DNA of 64,000 bases from Antitrichia curtipendula (lineage: Eukaryota; Streptophyta; Bryopsida; Hypnales; Leucodontaceae). How positions within the stretch are numbered: the stretch's first letter is position 1; the number at the start of each line of letters is the position of its first letter. Both the position numbers and the translations under genes were made by a program. Location: assembly GCA_951230915.1 (NCBI GenBank), contig OX579636.1:5223001-5287000 (forward strand), read 5' to 3'. Below the pieces are notes generated by a model. That model worked only from the letters and a program-made list of their open reading frames with translations, did not search any database and had not been told where the DNA came from. Positions 23,271-35,599 of the stretch are shown piece after piece.

Positions 23271-24449
23271 CTAGTGCAGTATGTGTTTTCTCATGAGAAA
23301 GATCCAATTCAAGAACAGAGAGGGGATGACAAAGCTCCAGTTCAAGCTCACGGCATGTGCACGATTCACCGCTAGGTCAGGACTGGGAGCAGGAGGCAGA
23401 GGATCCAGCCCGTACAGGATTCGGACACCGTGGACATCATCTTCTGAAAGGGCACGTTTGGTGTGACGCGGTGCAATGCTTGGAAACATAACCGACTTGC
23501 GAATCGGCGAGTGAGCAAGCCCAATCACATGGCCAACTTCATGGATGGCCACAGTGGCCAAGTCCAATGCTTGGGGGGCCTTGTCCGACCTCACATCGAC
23601 GGACCAGAACTCTGCGTCGTCGAAATGAACTCGGCCATCTTCAGGGGAGAACGCGTGAGCAATGATGCCCAACACGCCATCGAAATTCTGGGAGTCGCCA
23701 TGCTGACCAGACACGAAACTGATTTTCACATCTGCGGCTTCGTAGTCTTGGACTTCGGTGAATTGAAACGTCGGCACCGCTGCTTCCCACACTCGAAACG
23801 CATGCATGAACGCCGACCGAATGTCGTCTCGGGATAAGCGTTCCGTCACCTTCGACGTGGACAACGCCCATGTGAGCTCCAACCGGGAGTTCCATCTTGG
23901 GTTTCCAGAGAAGTAGGCGAATTTGCTGACCTTGCTTGGACTTCGGAATTCAGTCTCGTGATTCCCGTGGTTTGAAAATGCAGTGTCTCGGGAACCACCC
24001 GGCGGATCATTTATCACATTGACTGATGCCAATTTACGTGGAGGTGATGAGTTTTGTCGGCTATGCACGTAGTCTGGGTGTCCACACCGCGGCTCCCCAA
24101 CTGCAGCGTAAGTGGTGGCATCCAAATTTTTCGTCTCTGGTAGTCCCATATTTTTCTGGAGCAGCCCAATTGCATCCCCCATTTCTTTCAGAATTGGACT
24201 TGTTCCTCCCCGGTTCGCGTCCAAGTATCCATATTGCTGCAGGTAGATCTTCAAGGCTTCTAGGGCTTGGGGGGTTTTATGCGCTTCCTTGTCAGGAGCT
24301 ACTACGCTTTTACACCATATGCATCGAGGCGGGGGTGTTGCCGCTGATGTCTGCTTTTGTCCAGACACGAGCTCGCTCATCATCAACGTGCTGCACAGCA
24401 ATGCAGCCAAACCTGGAGAGAACAGAATCAGAGACCTCCTTCTGGTCAT
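23271..24449 (-). CDS. Plant matrix metalloproteinase (M10A), single exon
   Basis: This is an intronless 392-residue preproenzyme starting at ATG 24447-24449. A hydrophobic signal peptide occupies about residues 6-30. A peptidoglycan-binding-like propeptide spans about 60-120. The cysteine switch PRCGHPDY is at 120-127, with Cys122 holding the zyme latent. The catalytic domain spans about 175-348, with the zinc site HEVGHVIGLAH at 303-313 (His303, His307, His313, Glu304) and a Met-turn at Met321 (VMFPS). A linker and a hydrophobic C-terminus (about 367-385) suggest a GPI or membrane anchor, as in plant MMPs. There is no hemopexin domain, again as in plants. The enzyme is expected to cleave extracellular or cell-surface proteins. 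It faces the SIS3-like gene tail to tail, 229 bp apart. All key residues are intact, so it is probably functional. Confidence 0.93.
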   Translation of the reverse strand: MTRRRSLILFSPGLAALLCSTLMMSELVSGQKQTSAATPPPRCIWCKSVVAPDKEAHKTPQALEALKIYLQQYGYLDANRGGTSPILKEMGDAIGLLQKNMGLPETKNLDATTYAAVGEPRCGHPDYVHSRQNSSPPRKLASVNVINDPPGGSRDTAFSNHGNHETEFRSPSKVSKFAYFSGNPRWNSRLELTWALSTSKVTERLSRDDIRSAFMHAFRVWEAAVPTFQFTEVQDYEAADVKISFVSGQHGDSQNFDGVLGIIAHAFSPEDGRVHFDDAEFWSVDVRSDKAPQALDLATVAIHEVGHVIGLAHSPIRKSVMFPSIAPRHTKRALSEDDVHGVRILYGLDPLPPAPSPDLAVNRAHAVSLNWSFVIPSLFLNWIFLMRKHILH

Positions 24450-24497
24450 GGTATTCAGTGTTGTATCCTTTTGGAGGTGTTTCTCAATTAAGTCTGA

Positions 24498-24704
24498 CTA
24501 TGCTTTGATCTCGGAAGAACTTTTTGCCCTGCATTGTGGATGTTCCAGCGCTGGGGCATACAGTAGGTTTCGGTCAAGAGCGTTCACAAGGTTGGCCACC
24601 AGGATACCAACAACCAACGCCACGACACCTACGAAGCGAAACCGAAGGGACATGCTGTGGTAGAAGATGCTGAGATACCATGGATTGTCGTGTCTCTTGC
24701 TCAT
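24498..24704 (-). CDS. Small single-pass membrane ORF upstream of the metalloproteinase
   Basis: A 68-codon frame runs from ATG 24702-24704 (MSKRHDNPWYLSIFYHS) with one hydrophobic segment (FVGVVALVVGILVANLV) and a polar tail. It ends 48 bp before the metalloproteinase start on the same strand. It could be a small protein, an upstream ORF in the metalloproteinase leader, or chance. The family is not recognised. Confidence 0.3.
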   Translation of the reverse strand: MSKRHDNPWYLSIFYHSMSLRFRFVGVVALVVGILVANLVNALDRNLLYAPALEHPQCRAKSSSEIKA

Positions 24705-24715
24705 CAGTTCCAAGG

Positions 24716-25069
24716 TCAAAGGGAATGTTTATAATCCAGTTGCTGAGAATGGAGATCTGCGGACCCCAAGTATTCCCTGAGAAGCGTGGCCATAATCACC
24801 AATACTGGGTCGAGATGACCATATTCTTCGCCTCGAATTAGAACAATCTTCAACCATGAAGCCCTGGCTAGCTCGAGGCACCTGGAAGTAGCCAGAGGCA
24901 CATCACATAATTTCTGTGAGCTGCAGCGTCTGATCTGCCGTTTAGATTGAGAGAATGAATATAGAAGGGCTTCCTGAATGAATCTGAAGGAAGAATATTT
25001 CGAAGAAGCTTCTAAAGTCCTCCAACAATCCAGGCAAACTCTGCCGAACGAGTGCCAGGCAGTAATCAA
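24716..25069 (-). other. Open stretch, possible exon
   Basis: The stretch is open for about 117 codons but lacks an ATG at its upstream end, so it is not a complete gene. Its composition (RFIQEALLYSFSQSKRQ, LDPVLVIMATLLREYLG) looks protein-like. Its 3' end is just upstream of the small membrane ORF on the same strand. It is not assigned to any family. Confidence 0.25.
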
Positions 25070-25946
25070 CCACAGTCAGGTGAAGGGCCTTCGAATGCAT
25101 CTCGTGCTTCAAAATCTTCAAGGGGCCTAGTACGATACTTCAAAAAATCGCGTTGTTCATATTTTGGTAACAACCTGCAATTGAGCAGGAATTTCAAGGT
25201 CTGACATCCTGTCATATAAGGATTGAATGTAGCAGGACGAATTGATCAGACTTGCAACTCGGAGAACTTTAACCGGGATTCAAATGAAGAAGGCCCCGTA
25301 TTCACGGGAAGATCAGTGGAAGATCAGCCGAAGATTCAACTATCTCCTAAACGCAAAGAGTGCACAGGACATCCAAGGAGACAGCCTTGCCCATCCTTAC
25401 GAGGTAGCTCAACTTCCAGTGGCTATCACCGGATATTCAGAACATAATCTGACTAGCCATGGATGTCTCCTCCCCTACTGAACCCTTCAGAGAAGAGTAT
25501 CAATTGCATCCAATCTGTAGGACTTGTAATTACCAATAGGTCATGGATGTAGAGAAGGTGTAGCTCATAACCTTCCTTAAGATTGGGAGTAAAGACATGC
25601 TAACAGAATAATGGAGTGAGGCTGCCGAAGTCTTCGGAGGAGCGCAAGTTTATAGTAAACGAGGAGGGAACCCAGGGGGACGGGGTTGCAACTGCCATAC
25701 CTGCCAACCACCTCAGCAGTTACCTCCGTTCAGCAGATTTCCAGCGTGGTTCGTCCGCTCCCCTGGAACCGGCAGGCCCACCAGAATCCATGGTCCACAC
25801 CTGGAAAACTGAAAGGGTGGGTGAAACAAGAGAAGGTGAGTCCTCTCCTGCCACAGAAAAATGTTAGATCCGGAAAATTGTATTATTTTGGATATAGGAA
25901 CCAATGCCACGAAGGTTATAGCATCTGAAATCGACCGAATTTGCAA
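25070..25946. other. Exon-like remnants, unresolved
   Basis: On the plus strand, about 25687-25834 reads QQISSVVRPLPWNRQAHQNP and ends LKGWVKQEK before a good donor GTGAGT, so it resembles an exon. At 25223-25481 two overlapping plus frames are open with no clear winner. No partner exons were found. A decayed gene or an unjoined exon is possible. Confidence 0.25.
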
Positions 25947-28563
25947 TTGAGCATGGTTTCTTTTATTAAAGTAAAAGTTCTTTTTGTTGGATCTTGTTGG
26001 AATGTTGGATCTTATTGGAAGTCAAAAGGCAGGATTCTAGATTCTCTTAGCATGCATTTTTGGACACCCTATGAATAAACTATAACTGATCAAAGTGTTG
26101 AAAATAGATGTCTTCAAAATTGACCCTAGATTCCAATGAATAGAAGTTATACATTTTTTGCACGACTATGTAGGGGACAATTTTAGAAAATGGTGCAATT
26201 ATCTTCTTCACAAGTTTTTTGTATGTTTTTGATTCGATTCTCCAATTTGTTAGGTTTTTGGTTCAATTCTCTAATTTTTTATTTGATTCTCCAATAGTTG
26301 GATAGATTGGTTAACTTGTCTAGCATTCGGAGATTGGAATGCTAATTTGAAGAACTTGGTTTTCATTGAGAATTCAATTTATTGCAATTGAAAGGCTTTG
26401 TCATATAGATTGATCTCTAAAAGAGCTTTGTTTGAGGGATAATGTAGATTTAGAGCTTTTGAAACAAAATGAAATAAGGTTTAAGAAAAACCCAAATACA
26501 AGAGAGTTTTTTTTCTTCACCATTTCGAGAGTTTTTTTTTTCTTCCTACTTTAAGTGAATTGATTCACAATGTAACAAAAAGATGCGTCATGTCCATTTC
26601 TTCCCCCTCCCCACTTGAAAAATTGAGAGCAATTGATTTTTTATATTTTAAATCCTCTCCCTCCCGATGCTGTTGGTCTTGAAAAACAATTTTGGACACG
26701 GATATGTTTATGGATACGGTATATGGATGTACGGATAAGATAAAGATATAGATATTATATTGATACTATATAGATGTATAGATATGATACAAAACATGTA
26801 TTATATGGATGTAGATACAATATGGATACAAGATACAGATATGGATATCTCGTATCAAATGCCACCCCACTTGAAAATTACAAAGGGTGGGATGGGTGGG
26901 TACAAAATAAATTAATTTAATTTAAATTCTTTTTTGAGCTCACTGGGGGGGTATGAACTTTTTTGATTTAATTTGAATTCTTTTTTGAGCTCACCAAGGG
27001 ATGAATTTTTTTTTTTTTGAGCTCATTGTGACAATTTGTCACAATGACAATTAGCTCAAAAGATGTAGTAACTACATTAACATTCATAATCTTGCACAGA
27101 AATCATAAAACACCCATTTAACCAAGGTAGTTACATTGCTAAAGAATATACAAAATTGATATATTTTAGCATACTTGAATGTATTCATTTGTTTTGTAAT
27201 TGAAAGCTCTTGAAAATATTCATTATCGTCCTAAGAATGAATGTCAACTCTCCTACAGGATAAGAAATTAATTAGTAGCCTAGGTGTTGTAATAGTAACT
27301 TGACGGATATCATATTCTTGTACTTCAAATATATTGTTTTTTCAATGTAAATCAAGTTCTCTTCAAATTAATACTTAAATCTCCAAACCTCAAGCATCAA
27401 ATCCATCCAAATGCTAGACAATTAAACTAGATAATCTAACCAAAATATACTAAAACCTTGTAAAATGTCACTATGTATTCATTGTAACTTTCCAAAATAC
27501 AATTTATCTATAAATTGTCTCATTAATTGGATTAAAAGATTGTATAGCTTTATCATGAACCCCAAAGGTTGAAAGCCTTGCAACACATAATCCAATTGGG
27601 GTGCAAGAGGTGAAAACTTAGGAACACAAATGATTAATTTGACTTATTTGTTCAAAAATATTAAGGTTTGATGTTTACAACAAAATTGGGTATAAACACC
27701 TTGGATCCAAGTACAATTCAAGGATGATTAGGATATTCCCAATTCTTTGGTATGAATCTTAGAGCCAAAAAAGAAAACATTTTTACACTAAAAGATTTGT
27801 ACATTGTACATTTAAAAAATAATTCTACATTTGGCCAAATAAGAAAGCCATATGTTTTTAGTTATATTGTGATTACATACTATACATGACCTCCCACTTA
27901 TATAATTTTGTCTACAATGGGGGCGCTCCCATTTGGCTTGCAATAGGCTCACTAACCTTATTAGTAATAGAATATATAGTTTTATTGTAATGCACTTTGT
28001 TTTTTCTTGCCAACAAACTTGAATTTGGAATTTGGACTTCTTATTTTCCTTTGCTTGCGAAGCCAAAGTACTGTTTAGAGCTTGTACATTATTCTCTTTT
28101 TGCGAAGTTAAAGCTTTGAATTCCCAACTTTGGGGCTTCCTAAGGGCAGTACCCAACTATAATTCATTAATAAAGTTAATCCAAAATCCAAAGCCTTCAC
28201 TTCAATCTTTGTCATATTTCCCAAGTATAAGCAAGTGGAACTTGAGAATTCTAATCCTATGATTTTTTTTAAAGAGATTGGAGACATCGAAATAATTTGA
28301 AATAATTTTTATTTTGCATCTTTTAATTTTAAGTTCACATTTTTTGGAATACATTTGAATTAGTTATAAAATTCAAATTTTGGAATTGTAGGCCCACAAT
28401 TGAATTCATATAGAGGGGCAGAAACCATTTATCCTTATTTTTGAATGAACCTTGGGAACTCAAAAGTAATTTATAAAGCATCACAAAATAAAGTAATCAA
28501 AATGCAACTTATATCAAGTCATGAATTAAAAAATAGTAGAGTTTATTCTTTTGAATATTCCTC
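25947..28563. other. AT-rich gene-free stretch
   Basis: No gene was found. It contains a degenerate ATGGATA-type simple repeat (about 26700-26860). Three TTTTTTGAGCTCA phrases occur near 26930, 26980 and 27015; the last leads into a hairpin with arms ATTGTGACAA and TTGTCACAAT. The rest is AT-rich with no signal. Confidence 0.5.
26700..26860 (+). repeat. Degenerate ATGGATA/GATATA simple repeat
   Basis: Repeated GGATA, AGATA and TGGATGTA words with drifting period fill about 160 bp. It is low-complexity DNA, not coding. Confidence 0.6.
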
Positions 28564-28702
28564 TTAATCCCTAAATGCCCAAGCCTTTTGAAGTGTATTT
28601 TTCCTATGAAAAATGAACATGGACTTATAATTATCCCCAATAAAGTAAATTTTTTTTTTTTCAAAATCTAACTATGTAGATGATTAAAGAGCTTGCTTAT
28701 TA

Positions 28703-28710
28703 GTAAGCAT
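28703..28710 (+). repeat. hAT target-site duplication, left
   Basis: GTAAGCAT lies directly before the hAT terminus. Its identical partner is at 33758-33765. Confidence 0.85.
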
Positions 28711-29430
28711 CATAGGGGTTATTTTTGGCTTTTTGAAGCCATTTTGCACCCAAAATTCCTTGCTGGCAAAGTCCCCATAGAGAAAATTTGCCCAAAAAAC
28801 AAAAATTTTGCCCCCTGTGCACCCGGGCTCATACCCTGATAGCCACAGGGGCACCAACTTCGGGGGGTAATGGCCTAATGGGGGTTTGCTTGCCAGTTAT
28901 ATAGCTGGGGGCGGTTCTCACCCAACGGGTATCACCTAAAATTAGGTTTTGTAGCGAATTATTTTGCCTTGACATCGCCCGTACGCAACATCCCGCAAAC
29001 TTCGTTTCGCCACTCCTGCCGCAATTAAGGTTTGCTGATTACCACTCCTCCTGCAATCATTCTCTTGCTTTCGCCACTTCGTACGTTGTTATTAGATTCA
29101 TGGTCGCCACTCCGTGTGCTAGGTCCTTCAACCTATTCGCCATTCATGGTTTGAGGGTTTGGAGGTACTACAGGCGATGCAGTGCTAATTGCTCATTCTT
29201 GCTGCATTTATTACCACTACGCTGTGCCTTGTGGTTTTGTGATTGTAGGTTTAGCTTTGCGATTTCGAGATGAAGGAGGTGGTGCCTCCAATTACTGCGG
29301 TCCGTAATTGGGATGCCATTGGCTTGGCTTATTTGATCTTCGTGCTTTGTTTGAGATTGGCCGCAAGTTCTTCCAATTGTTGTTTCATTTGTCCACTTCG
29401 TTTGTGAATTTGTGGTCCTTCTCTGTCATG

Positions 29431-32400
29431 TTTTCGTCTGACGATTGTTCTGATAAACTCGTGGCAGGATCGGTGGTGCGGGCTGCCGGATTGGAGAAGA
29501 ACAAGCCGGAATTGACGCAAGCGGCTACGCGTTGGGAGAAGGATGTCAAGCGGCTTACCATTGCCAATGCGTGACGCAAAGCTTCCAAGAAGGCGACCTT
29601 GCAAACATATTTCACCAACACTCGTGGATCCGTGCCAGGCCACCTTCTCTCACTAGTCCTCAATAGTCGCTTCCCCGACATCCTTGGAGCTAAGTCTGAT
29701 GGTGTTCCTGATTACCCATCTTCTGATTTTCAATCCGCTAGTGACAAGACTGTGTCCAATGACGCAACACCAGGATTGTCCACTAGCTCTGGAGACACTC
29801 AAATTTTAAGCTCAAAGTCTCCTCTTATCGTTGTGTCTGATTCCTCAGAGGACAATTGCGGCTTAAAAGAGCTACCCAATGGATGAGAGGGAAGATGAGG
29901 AAGCGGAGTCTCCGCCACGGAAGAAGGGGGCAACTGTGCAAGGCAAGGGTGAAACTTCAAAGACCAAGGCTCAACAGCGTTATGATCTGCATAGAAAATT
30001 TCAAACAGAGTGGGCCACAAAACTTCCATGGGCTGAGGGTATACTCGCAAATGATGGCGTTCTACAACTGGTTAAGTGCAAATTTTGCAGTGAATTCGAT
30101 CGAAAATCCTGCATTACGGCCCCAAAACCAGATTCCTTGTGGAAACATGATGGAAAACGTACTGCCAAAAAAGACCTACCTCAGTATGGCGTCAAGAAGG
30201 GTGAACACTACATTGCAGCTCAATGCAAACATAGAAAAAACAAGAGACTCTATGCTGCTCGTTCACCATCGTCAATCTTGGAGCAGGTTAATCACTGCAC
30301 AATAGTGGAGTCTAGGCAGAAAAGGGTTCAATTCGCCACCTTATTCTAAGTTTTGCAAAGTAGTCGTCCAATGGTCGAATTCGAGGCACGTCAAAATCTA
30401 TACAAGTTGCTTGTTGTTCCAAATTTACCTAGTGCTCACTAGTGTGATAACAATGGGTGGGTTATGGCTTCTTGCATGTATAAGATTGTGGTCCAGGAGA
30501 ATCAACGGCTTATCCAGAAGGCTAACTTTCTAGCATTGACGGTAGACGAGGTCACTGCCCTAGATAATTCAATTTACATATCAGTTCATTGCTACGTGGT
30601 GTGCGATTGGGTTCGTGTCCCATTGCTCGTAGCATTGCAGCGAGTTGATTGTGCTTCTAATGCTCGGAATTTGACTAAAGTAATAGTTGATTGTGTGACG
30701 ACTGGCGGTGGCTTGGATACCAAAACAGTAGCAGGGAAGCTTATCGGCTTTGGTTGTGACGGTGCTTCTACACTCTCTCTCTAGTGTGCATACTGGTGTT
30801 ATGGTGCAGCTTAGAGATCAATTTGCCCCTTTCTATCATAGTGTTCATCGTGTTGCTCACAAGTGTAACCTTGCATTTAAAACTTTGGAGAGCCTTGGAA
30901 TTTTTGAATCCATCAGAAAGGTGCTCCAGGTAACACATGTTTACTTCAACAGAAGTCCCAAACGCTTCACCCAGTTCAAATCATTGGCGGAATTAACAAA
31001 AACAAAAGGTCTCAAGATGCTGAAAAGAATATAAACACGTTGGGTCTCCTTCATAGAGCCACTTCGTCGACTGCTCTCTGAGTACCATACTCTAATTTAC
31101 TCCATGACCGTAGACTTGCACGACAACGAGAAAACAAAGGTGATCACTTTCTTTGCATTTGAATTTTTATATTCTCTTCATTTGTTCTTCATTGCTCATT
31201 CTTTCTTTGTTTGATTACTTCATAGCTTGATTAGTTGTGACTTTGCTCACTTGTTGCTTTGATTACTTGCTTCTTTGATTAGGTGCTTAGTGTGATTACT
31301 TCTTAATTTGATTAGATCTAACTTTTCTCATTAGCTCTTTTCATTCTTTACTTTGATTACTTATTTGTATACTTATTGGTTACTTTTGTGCTGATTTGTA
31401 CGGTTGGCATTGGTGTGCTTAGGCCTACTTGGTGCTCTTACTAGATCCCTACTTTTTACTCAGCATGGTAGAATTGCTGCCGCTCCTAGATGCAATTGAC
31501 ACTCTTCTGAACTTTGCGCAGAAGCGTAATGTCTTCATATGCGACTTCATAGCGGCAATCAAGATCTGCCAAGCATCTCTCCACAACATGTATCAGGATT
31601 CGTCCACTAACTTTTCCACAGATGAATTCTGGTCCTTCCAAAATTTTCTTGGCTGTAGCCACAAGCAGATTCATTTGAAGTGGAACACGGACCGCAGTGA
31701 TGGATCAGCAGTACTTGTCTTTGTTTGTCACGGTGAACAAATCCATATGGAACACAAACTTGCCCCCGTTGATCGAATTGTGTGGGCAGCTTTTGCTCGC
31801 AAAAATTAAAGAAGAGTGCACCGGTGAGATTAGGGTTTTTTTGCTTTATGAGATTGCTTACATACACTGTTTTCATGAAATTCATTAGAATTTATGACTT
31901 GTTTGTGAATTCAAGATTCAGCTGTTGATTGTGTTCTCACCATTTTTTAGGTGGCTCGATTCTGTTGTAGCAAGGGTTGGCTTGCTCTTACTGTTGTCCT
32001 TGTTGGTTTAAGTTACTTTTTTTGGCAAGGATTGGCTAAAATAAAAATGAACCTAAACTAAATCTTGGGCGGCAAAGGCTTTGTTTTCACGGAGGTTTCT
32101 AGTTTGCTGAAATCATTCCTGTCACGGATTATCCTTCTTCTAATAGTATACTTGTAATGTTGTTGTAGCAGGGGCTGCAACTAAGCTCATCCACAAGCTT
32201 GATTCCCGATTCCCTGTTCAAAATGTAATGAGTGCGTTAGGGATTCTGTACCTACAATTTTGGTGTAAGGGCAACGCTAAGGATCAGTTCGATGCACACT
32301 TGAGAGTTGTCATAGACACTTACGGATATAGCAAGACACTCGGAGAAGGCAATGGCAAGCTTGTGCTGCCGCCCTTGATCAATCGTGACCTGCTAATGTC

Positions 32401-32734
32401 ACAGCGGGGTTTGTTTAAAATTTGTATGAAGTCCAACGCCCGAGCAGCGATGCTTCCACCTTTCGACTTGAACCCACTCACAAAAGTTTGGAGGGTGCTT
32501 GATGGGAACAACAGCCTAACAAAAAAATTCTCGGAGTTTATGAAACTAGCCAAGATTGCCGTCACACATGTGATAGGGTCTGTGGAGGATGAGAGGACCT
32601 TCTTGTCTTATTTTTTTCTCAAATCAAAGTTGAGAGCTACCCTTGTTGATAACTTGGAGGTGGCAGTTGGGATGTACTCCCAGAAAGTTTTCACATTAGA
32701 GAATTTTCCTTATCATAGAGTTTTTGAGGACTAG
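29431..32734 (+). pseudogene. hAT transposase, disrupted
   Basis: The N-terminal part reads from about 29431, with an in-frame TGA at 29572-29574 and a frame change near 29880. 29879-30349 holds a zinc-finger-like segment (KCKFC, later GEHYIAAQCKHRK). 30464-30784 and 30785-31034 hold the catalytic core, with LTVDEVT and IGFGCDGAS as the likely first two acidic residues. A frame change falls at the CTCTCTCTCTCT run (30773-30783), and there is a TAA in the core at 31032-31034. A probable intron covers about 31140-31422. 31423-31809 continues (VFICDFIAAIKICQASL). A second probable intron precedes about 32172. The C-terminal dimerisation region at 32228-32734 has SVEDERTF and FPYHRVFED, typical of hAT proteins. 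Confidence 0.8.
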
Positions 32735-32811
32735 TTTAATACATGAGAGAAATGACAAGGGTGGTACATGTCCCATGCCTAATTGCAGGTTCTGCAGCTT
32801 GACTGAATCCT

Positions 32812-32909
32812 AGCTTGATTTGTTGGGAATGCAAGTTAGCTTAATCAGTGTTTTAGTTTCAGGCTTGATTTGTCGGAATGCAGGTTAGCTTAATCGGTAT
32901 TCTAGTTTC
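32812..32909 (+). repeat. Tandem duplication (about 49 bp, two copies) inside hAT
   Basis: GCTTGATTTGT..GGAATGCA.GTTAGCTTAATC occurs twice in a row, downstream of the transposase stop. It may be part of the subterminal region of the element. Confidence 0.55.
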
Positions 32910-33757
32910 AAGCTTTCAGGCCTATAGAATCATACAGGCAGTAGAGTTTGAAGCACTCGGTTTTTAGAGTTGTTTGTGCAGTTTGGCTGCATAGTTGCTT
33001 TATGTAGTGACCTTTTGTTTTTGTTTACTCCGTCCATTATTTGCAATGGAACCTGATCCTATGAGATCTTACTACTTGCAGGATGGGAGCAGCTGCTTGC
33101 ATTGAGTAGACTTACCTTGGCTCTTTTCTTGCTCATACATGTGAAGTTGTTGGTTGCTGGCTTTTTGTTGTAATTGTGAACACTTTGTTGCTTTTGAACT
33201 TGTTGAGCCAACTATTTTCGAATAGCAAGTGTACTGTGCGACCTTCTTACTTGGGCGTCGGAGTTTCCTTGTTTGTGTGCAAGTATTCGATGCTTTGTGC
33301 ATGTGCCTAACTACTTTTGCTTAGTTTTGAGTTTTGAATGTTTAGGCACATTCTCATTGAGCCATTGGAGTGTGTGTGTGTAGGTCATGTGTGGTAAAGA
33401 ACTTAGAAAACTTGAGCTTGTCTTTTTTTTAGTTTCTATTTTGCAAATTGATGTTCTATTTTGTAATGTCAATCTAGCTCACAAATTTCGCCAAAAATGC
33501 TATGGGTCACTCACTTGAATTCGCCATATTTGCATTGCATGTGTGTTTGTTGTCGCCTTCTGTGCATTAAGTTCTCGGATGAGGTTGCCATTGGAATGCT
33601 CTTAAGGAATTGTTTGTCGCCAAAAAATGAAACCATGGAAACGCAGATCTTGCCACTACAATGAACCCAAAAAAAAAACAAGTCGCCATCTCTTTTTTAG
33701 AATTTTAGAGCATATCACCTTAAAGGCGATATTGAAAAAATGAAAATAAAAGCCCTG

Positions 33758-33765
33758 GTAAGCAT
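33758..33765 (+). repeat. hAT target-site duplication, right
   Basis: GTAAGCAT lies directly after the hAT terminus and is identical to 28703-28710. Confidence 0.85.
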
Positions 33766-34402
33766 ACCAATTTTGAGTGTGAAATTGCATAGGAGTTGTG
33801 AAATTATTAGAAGAAAAATATATTTTCTATTTTTTAGTATGTTATCTCTCTCCAGAATGTTTCAAAAATTGGCACATAAAAGTTTTTTGGGATTGGAGGT
33901 GACATGAACAACTACAAATAGTGCTAGCACACTAAGATGCACTTTCAAAAAACTTAATTTCACATGAAAAGCTATCAAATTCGCTACACAATCCACCTTG
34001 CAATTGTTGTAATGCAATTTAAAAAAAAAATAGAGATCACAAATAACTCCAAATTAACATTTGCTTGTTTAAATTTTCAACGATGGAAATCATGAAAACA
34101 CTTTATTCTTTCTATTGGGACATTTTCAAACAAATGAATATGTACAATTTTTTAATCTCAAATCAAGTGAAATTTGCAAACTTTAATCTTCACTAATAGG
34201 TACATATATGCCATTGAGGACCTCTCAATAATCAAATGTTTAACTTTTTTTTAGTGAAATTCCAACAATTAACCCTAAAAACTGCCTGTAAAAAAATTTA
34301 AAACGGTCAAAGGAATTTAACTGCCACACCCAAATGCCACACCCAAATGAGCCTGAAATTTCAGATCAACCATATATGCTCGGTTGGGCATTTAGGGGTT
34401 AA

Positions 34403-35599
34403 CATTATTGGAGAAAAGTCACTTGTAAGTTCTTACTTCAGAAGAGCCCAAATATCTCGAAACAAATGTTCTACCAAAAGATAAACAATATGACCTCACT
34501 TCCATGGCTCACACAAATGATAGTTATTTGCTTTGAGCATATATTCTTGAAATGTCACTCACGTAAGCTTGTATATACAATGTTATGGCTGAAATCCTCT
34601 ATATTGCTTTATAAAAAAAGGATTTTGAAAAACGATATCTCAATATTTTCAGAATTTTCAGAACCTATTTCTAGAAATACTTTGATGAAGCTACTATTCT
34701 TCAATCAAAGTCCAAAGTTTTGGATGGACAATCAAATTGTTTAAATGTCGATGCATTTAATTACAACAGAAAATATTAAACCGCTCATTGCTCTTAGAAA
34801 GCCGTCCGCACAGTGAACTCTTTTATGTTCCAGCATCGTGTATGGGCAATTTTAGGACACTTCACTATCCATTTGAGCTTCTGCATGATTCGGTGCACTT
34901 GCAATCAATCACAGCAGAGCTACAGTAAGAACAGCAAGCGGTCAAGACTCAAGAATGCAATAAACCACCCCGCAGGACACGGTAGCCAATACTGCTACTA
35001 CCTTACAAATGTCCTGCAGTCCTGCTCGCATCCGTGGTGATTGTACTGTACAGGTTGTCACACACAATATGAGATGGGCATTTCAGACACACGTATACAG
35101 CTACAATTCAGTTTTGATGGATACACTCTTCCAAAGAACATCTGGAAAAAAATCACTTAATAAAGAATAGAGTAGCGATATGTGAGTACCTCTGATGCTG
35201 ATCCATTGGTGCACCAGTATTCCTGGCGTATATAATAACCACTAATATGCACAAGCTCTATACTATCAACCTGGCTCTCTCTCTAAGAGCTCAGACAGCA
35301 CACTCCAAGTCAAAGGCGTGACCGGAAGGTGCAGCTACCTGCAGGATACAGCAACCTCCAATTCCATACCTGTTGCCCTCGGGAGCAATATACTTCTCCC
35401 ACATTGGGCGCTTGTCAAGGAGCAAGAATATGTGATATCACACATCTGAACGACCACAAAAATCTGTGGCTCTTGTTTCGGAAGCAGGCTCTACGGTGAG
35501 GGAGGCACACTCTTGGTGTGAGCTTGCACTCTCAGCAAGTAGCAGCTTCCAGAAATGATATAAACCAAGCCTTTCGCCTATATGCTTGGATCGGTGACA
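34403..35599. other. Downstream flank of a minus-strand gene
   Basis: 34403-34760 is AT-rich with no signal. From about 34800 the composition becomes gene-like, consistent with the 3' region of the gene whose last exon ends at 35600. No separate gene is supported. Confidence 0.4.

Larger units (their letters stand above)
28711..33757 (+). mobile_element. Nested hAT transposon, 5047 bp, with 8-bp target duplication
   Basis: GTAAGCAT occurs immediately before (28703-28710) and after (33758-33765), an exact 8-bp duplication as expected for hAT. The ends are CATAGGGGTTATTTTT and, inverted, CAGGGCTTTTATTTTC, an imperfect terminal repeat with the family CA-rule. The interior carries plus-strand transposase pieces from about 29431 to 32734 in the correct order, with two probable introns. 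Frameshifts and stops mean it is probably not autonomous now. Confidence 0.88.
28564..34402. mobile_element. TTAA-flanked inverted-repeat element, copy C, split by a hAT element
   Basis: The left end TTAATCCCTAAATGCCCAA is mirrored by TTGGGCATTTAGGGGTTAA on the right, with a single mismatch over the 19 positions. Removing the inserted hAT element and one copy of its duplication leaves about 784 bp, close to the length of the other copies. The interior differs from copies A, B, D, E and F, so this is a separate subfamily. The nesting shows that C is older than the hAT insertion. Confidence 0.7.

Noticed and set aside
23463..24663. Plus-strand ORFs of up to 160 codons across the metalloproteinase
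   Set aside because: They are shadows of the metalloproteinase gene, whose frame carries all catalytic motifs.
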